Assembly: GCF_015706575.1 (NCBI RefSeq)
Contig: NW_024037060.1
Span: 4,034,515-4,098,514, forward strand
Length of the DNA stretch: 64,000 bases
Direction: 5' to 3'
Source of the DNA: Patiria miniata
Taxonomy: Eukaryota > Echinodermata > Asteroidea > Valvatida > Asterinidae
The stretch's first letter is position 1; every line of letters starts with the position of its first letter. The notes below the pieces were generated by a model. It made no database searches, had not been told where the DNA came from, and was given only the letters and a program-made list of their open reading frames with translations. The position numbers and the translations under genes are program-made. Positions 61,194 through 64,000 of this stretch are shown in pieces.

Positions 61194-61381
61194 AGCGTGA
61201 TATATCGCTTCTTGATAACGTCTCGAGTCCAGAGCCACGGCATTGCTATACATCACCCATTGACGTCTTGGAGTGTGACGGGTCATTTATCGGATTCCCT
61301 GATGTTGCACAACCTCACTGTTGGCAAACCTTAATTGTCAAAATAATGCCTCATCACAATTTGGCTTTAAGTGCTATTTAG
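61194..61381 (+). pseudogene. C-terminal part of the split open frame
   Basis: These 62 codons (two leading bases complete the codon split by the insertion) run to a TAG at 61379-61381. Motifs include LLDNVSSPEPRHCYTSP and DGSFIGFPDV. The frame matches 55899-56136 exactly across the insertion. As the locus stands, reading through the element is not possible, so this half is separated from its start. Confidence 0.35.
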
Positions 61382-62049
61382 AATGTTAAACTCGTGTGAA
61401 AGACGTGTGTAGTAAGTCCATGTTAAAGAGATATGTTACCAAATTAATAAAATGGGGGAAAACATTAAAATATATATATTTTTTAATTCGGCAAACGTTG
61501 TCCGAAGCATTTAAAATGCAGTCACAGTAAGACAACCACGGCTACTAAATTATTGCAGAACAGAAAGAAAATGTATGGTCAATTTGTTATGTAATTTCGT
61601 ATAAAGCAAACAGACAACTGCGTCTTGCTTGCACCTGCATTTTCTCCTAATTCCTCTCCTTCGTCCTCATCAGGTTATACGCCATGGAGCCCCGTCCGCT
61701 ATATTTTCTCTACAACCGGGTGTAAGCACTCATATGATAAGCTTCGTGAAAGACATGACTTGAGACAATAATATTATACTAGGTTTTTATCTACTGAGCA
61801 AGATCGAAGTCGAACCAACTGTGCACTAGTGGCATGGTGCTTTTGACAGGTGTTATTCGATCATCGTGAGTTTCAATCCCAAAGATACTTATTTTTTCTC
61901 CCTCCACCTCCACCCCAATATGAATATCTTTTGGGGTTTGTTTTTTTGGTTTGTGTTAAATAAAATTTCACTTTTTCTTCTTAATTTAGGGATCTGGAGG
62001 ATCTTTAGAAGGGAATAAAGTAAAAGAACCAACCGTTCACAGTGACTAT

Positions 62050-62361
62050 TATGCGCCTATCAATTGTTTCCCCCACCCCTCCCCCGGGCTGCCCCACCTA
62101 AGACGTGGGGATTGTCACTTTTGAAGTGACAAAATCCCCACCCCTCGGGCAAAACTTAAGTGACAATCCCCGACCATGCCCGGACATACATACGTGGGGC
62201 GCACTAGTGATTGCCTTTCCATGTACGCCAATTGTAACAATGTAGGCTAATTTGAGTGACCTAAAAAACCCACCCTGGGGCAAGAAAAACGTGACCCGAT
62301 CCCGACATCGGACCTGGGGCAGCGGGGGGGGGGGGGGGGGGGACATTTGATAGGCGCATTA
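62050..62361. mobile_element. 312-bp MITE, TATGCGCCTATCAA ends
   Basis: The ends TATGCGCCTATCAATTG and (inverted) TAATGCGCCTATCAAATG are followed inwards by C-rich/G-rich runs. The interior has gtgacaatcccc/ggggattgtcac-type short inversions. The neighbouring 18-base G run ends at the right arm. Confidence 0.7.
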
Positions 62362-62629
62362 CTTGCCAAATACCCCCACCCCCGCCACCCTCATGGTCCG
62401 CCGGTCGAAACATCAAATTTAAGCAGTCGTCCATGACAGGGCAAAACACATCTGCGCAACCGCTGAAAAAAACGAAAGCAAACAATAAAATAAAACCATG
62501 CAAGCTTGTCTGACCAGCTGCCTCTACCTAATGACCAATCAAATGGATTCATTGTTTAGCGATGATGGCGCCCTTCCGCTGGTCGCCCATCCGCAACGCG
62601 TGCCGCGCGCGTGACTGGTGATCCGATCC

Positions 62630-63185
62630 CTATCAGTATAGACCGATGTTTGGTTGGCACATTTTGCCAAACTATGGAAGGTCCAACACTGCAAAAGTGA
62701 AGAAAGCTTTATTATTGATTGTTGAAAATACAAAATCATCAACAAACGCTACAAAACAATTCCTTAACATGCGTTTTTCTCTTATGTAATGAGAGCGTTA
62801 TGTGGACTTTTTTGGAAAACAATATTTTGCCAACCACAGCTTCAAATTAGCAGTCCTTACAAAAATGATGCTCAAAGTTTACAAACAATAGAAAGGTCTA
62901 AATCTTTCTATTGTTTGTAAACATTGAGCGTCATTTTGTATGGGCTGCCGCAGGGGCATAAATTGAAGCCTCGGTTTGCATGACACCCTCATTACATAAA
63001 AAAGCCATGTTTAGAAAGTATTTTGCAGCAGTTGTTGTTGATTACTTTGTATTTTCAACAATCAAATAATATTTTTGTAATCATAAATAACTATTCTTCA
63101 TTTTTGCAGTGTTGGGCATTCCATAGGCTGGCAACCCGTGGTTGGCAAAATGTGCCAACCACCCGTCTGTGATAGAAAGGTCTAT
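62630..63185. mobile_element. Long foldback element with nested hairpin
   Basis: Outer arms (about 62638-62715 with 63095-63180) share ggttggcacattttgccaa and ccaacactgcaaaa. Middle arms share ttgttgaaaatacaaa. The centre (62862-62942) folds as a near-perfect hairpin around gtttacaaacaatagaaag. Spacing is similar on the two sides, so nearly the whole 550 bp is one inverted repeat. Non-coding. Confidence 0.75.
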
Positions 63186-64000
63186 ACGTCGCGCGGCCTG
63201 GCAACCGCCAAGCTCGACATGCGCAGTGGGCCATATATAACAGTCGCCCGAGAAAATATCCCAGTCCGAGTCAGTCAACATGCAGATACCGAGCTAGGAA
63301 CACGCGGTTTTCTCTCAGTGTTTTTCGCGCTCCATGCCTGGTAATTTGTGTGTTGGTTGAGGAGAAAGTACATGTACTTTGAAAGGGATCCCTCTTCATG
63401 AGTTCCACGGGTTGAAACTGGCCGGAAAGTACTCATTCGCCGATTCAACGACAGCTTGGGGAAAAAAGGGATCGTTCATCAGAATCTGGAACTGATAATT
63501 TTCAATACCTGTACCTGTCATGGATGGTTTATTATGGTGATTGTTGCATACATCTATTCATCTTAATCCACTCCATCTGTTTATTCCGTGGATTGCGGCT
63601 ATTCATAGAATCGAACAATATCGATTGGGAAAAACATCGTACGTCGGTTTCTTCTTTGTGTTTCTAGATAGGTAAGTCAAAATTTGATAAGTCAATATGC
63701 ACCTCTTTCACTATGTCTGAGTATACTTTCAGGAAATGGAAGAAAGTATAATTATGCATGTGTCCGTGATGGCATCTATATTTTGAAAGATTTAGTTTGT
63801 ATTGAGATTCGTTGTGTTAATATTTCCCACTCCTTTCAATTGAACAAAGGAACCCATTGAATTGATCCCCCGTCAGTGCAAAGGGTCCCCCCAGCATGGG
63901 TTTACGTTTTATTGAAAACACCTGCACAATGATCGATACTTAAGCTTTTGAGGGTAAAAAGAGTCGACTCGATTGAAAATGATCGCGGCCGTCACTGCAG

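Larger units (their letters stand above)
61382..64000. other. Non-coding right end of window
   Basis: It holds two foldback elements (62050-62361 and about 62630-63185, listed separately). I see nothing else I can name: 61400-62040 and 63300-64000 are AT-rich with no convincing open frame. Confidence 0.5.

Overview
The window is eukaryotic. Genes are split by introns with GT..AG borders, intergenic DNA is long and AT-rich, and short foldback elements (MITE-type, non-autonomous DNA transposons) are abundant. Three genes lie in the first 19 kb. The recognisable proteins, the SINE and MITE types, the TTAGGG-type telomere motif and the strong excess of the palindromes TAGGCCTA and TACATGTA suggest a marine deuterostome invertebrate. 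I favour an echinoderm, perhaps a sea star, but this is inference.

Layout. From 165 to 6497 on the minus strand are eight coding exons of a leucine-rich-repeat protein of the AMN1/FBXL (RNI-like) type. It carries a long polar insert between LRR blocks and runs off the left edge. It lies head to head with TMEM267 (plus strand, two coding exons, 9006-10197). The 2.5 kb between them holds a TCTCGCGA promoter motif and two MITEs. TMEM267 converges tail to tail on CARNMT1, carnosine N-methyltransferase (minus strand, eight exons, 11920-18897 or 19032). All its exons could be joined in phase. Its introns hold a LINE fragment, a tRNA-derived SINE, two TTAA-flanked piggyBac-like MITEs, a foldback element with telomeric repeats, and a degenerate hammerhead-like motif.

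From 19 to 55.8 kb I find no convincing gene. There are AT-rich non-coding stretches, GC-richer CpG-containing islands (about 26.4-28.0, 34.6-34.9, 43.5-43.7 and 54.2-54.7 kb), homopolymer G/C tracts, foldback elements and dispersed repeats.

The most striking structure is at 56137-61187. It is a 5,051 bp foldback transposon whose terminal inverted repeats consist largely of a 57-bp tandem higher-order repeat, flanked by a perfect 6-bp duplication, ACAGTC. Its interior has direct duplications and a decayed LINE reverse-transcriptase fragment but no visible transposase. Removing the element and one copy of the duplication leaves a continuous 141-codon open frame starting at a good Kozak ATG (55899), so the element appears to have split an open, possibly coding, sequence. 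The last 2.8 kb holds two more foldback elements.
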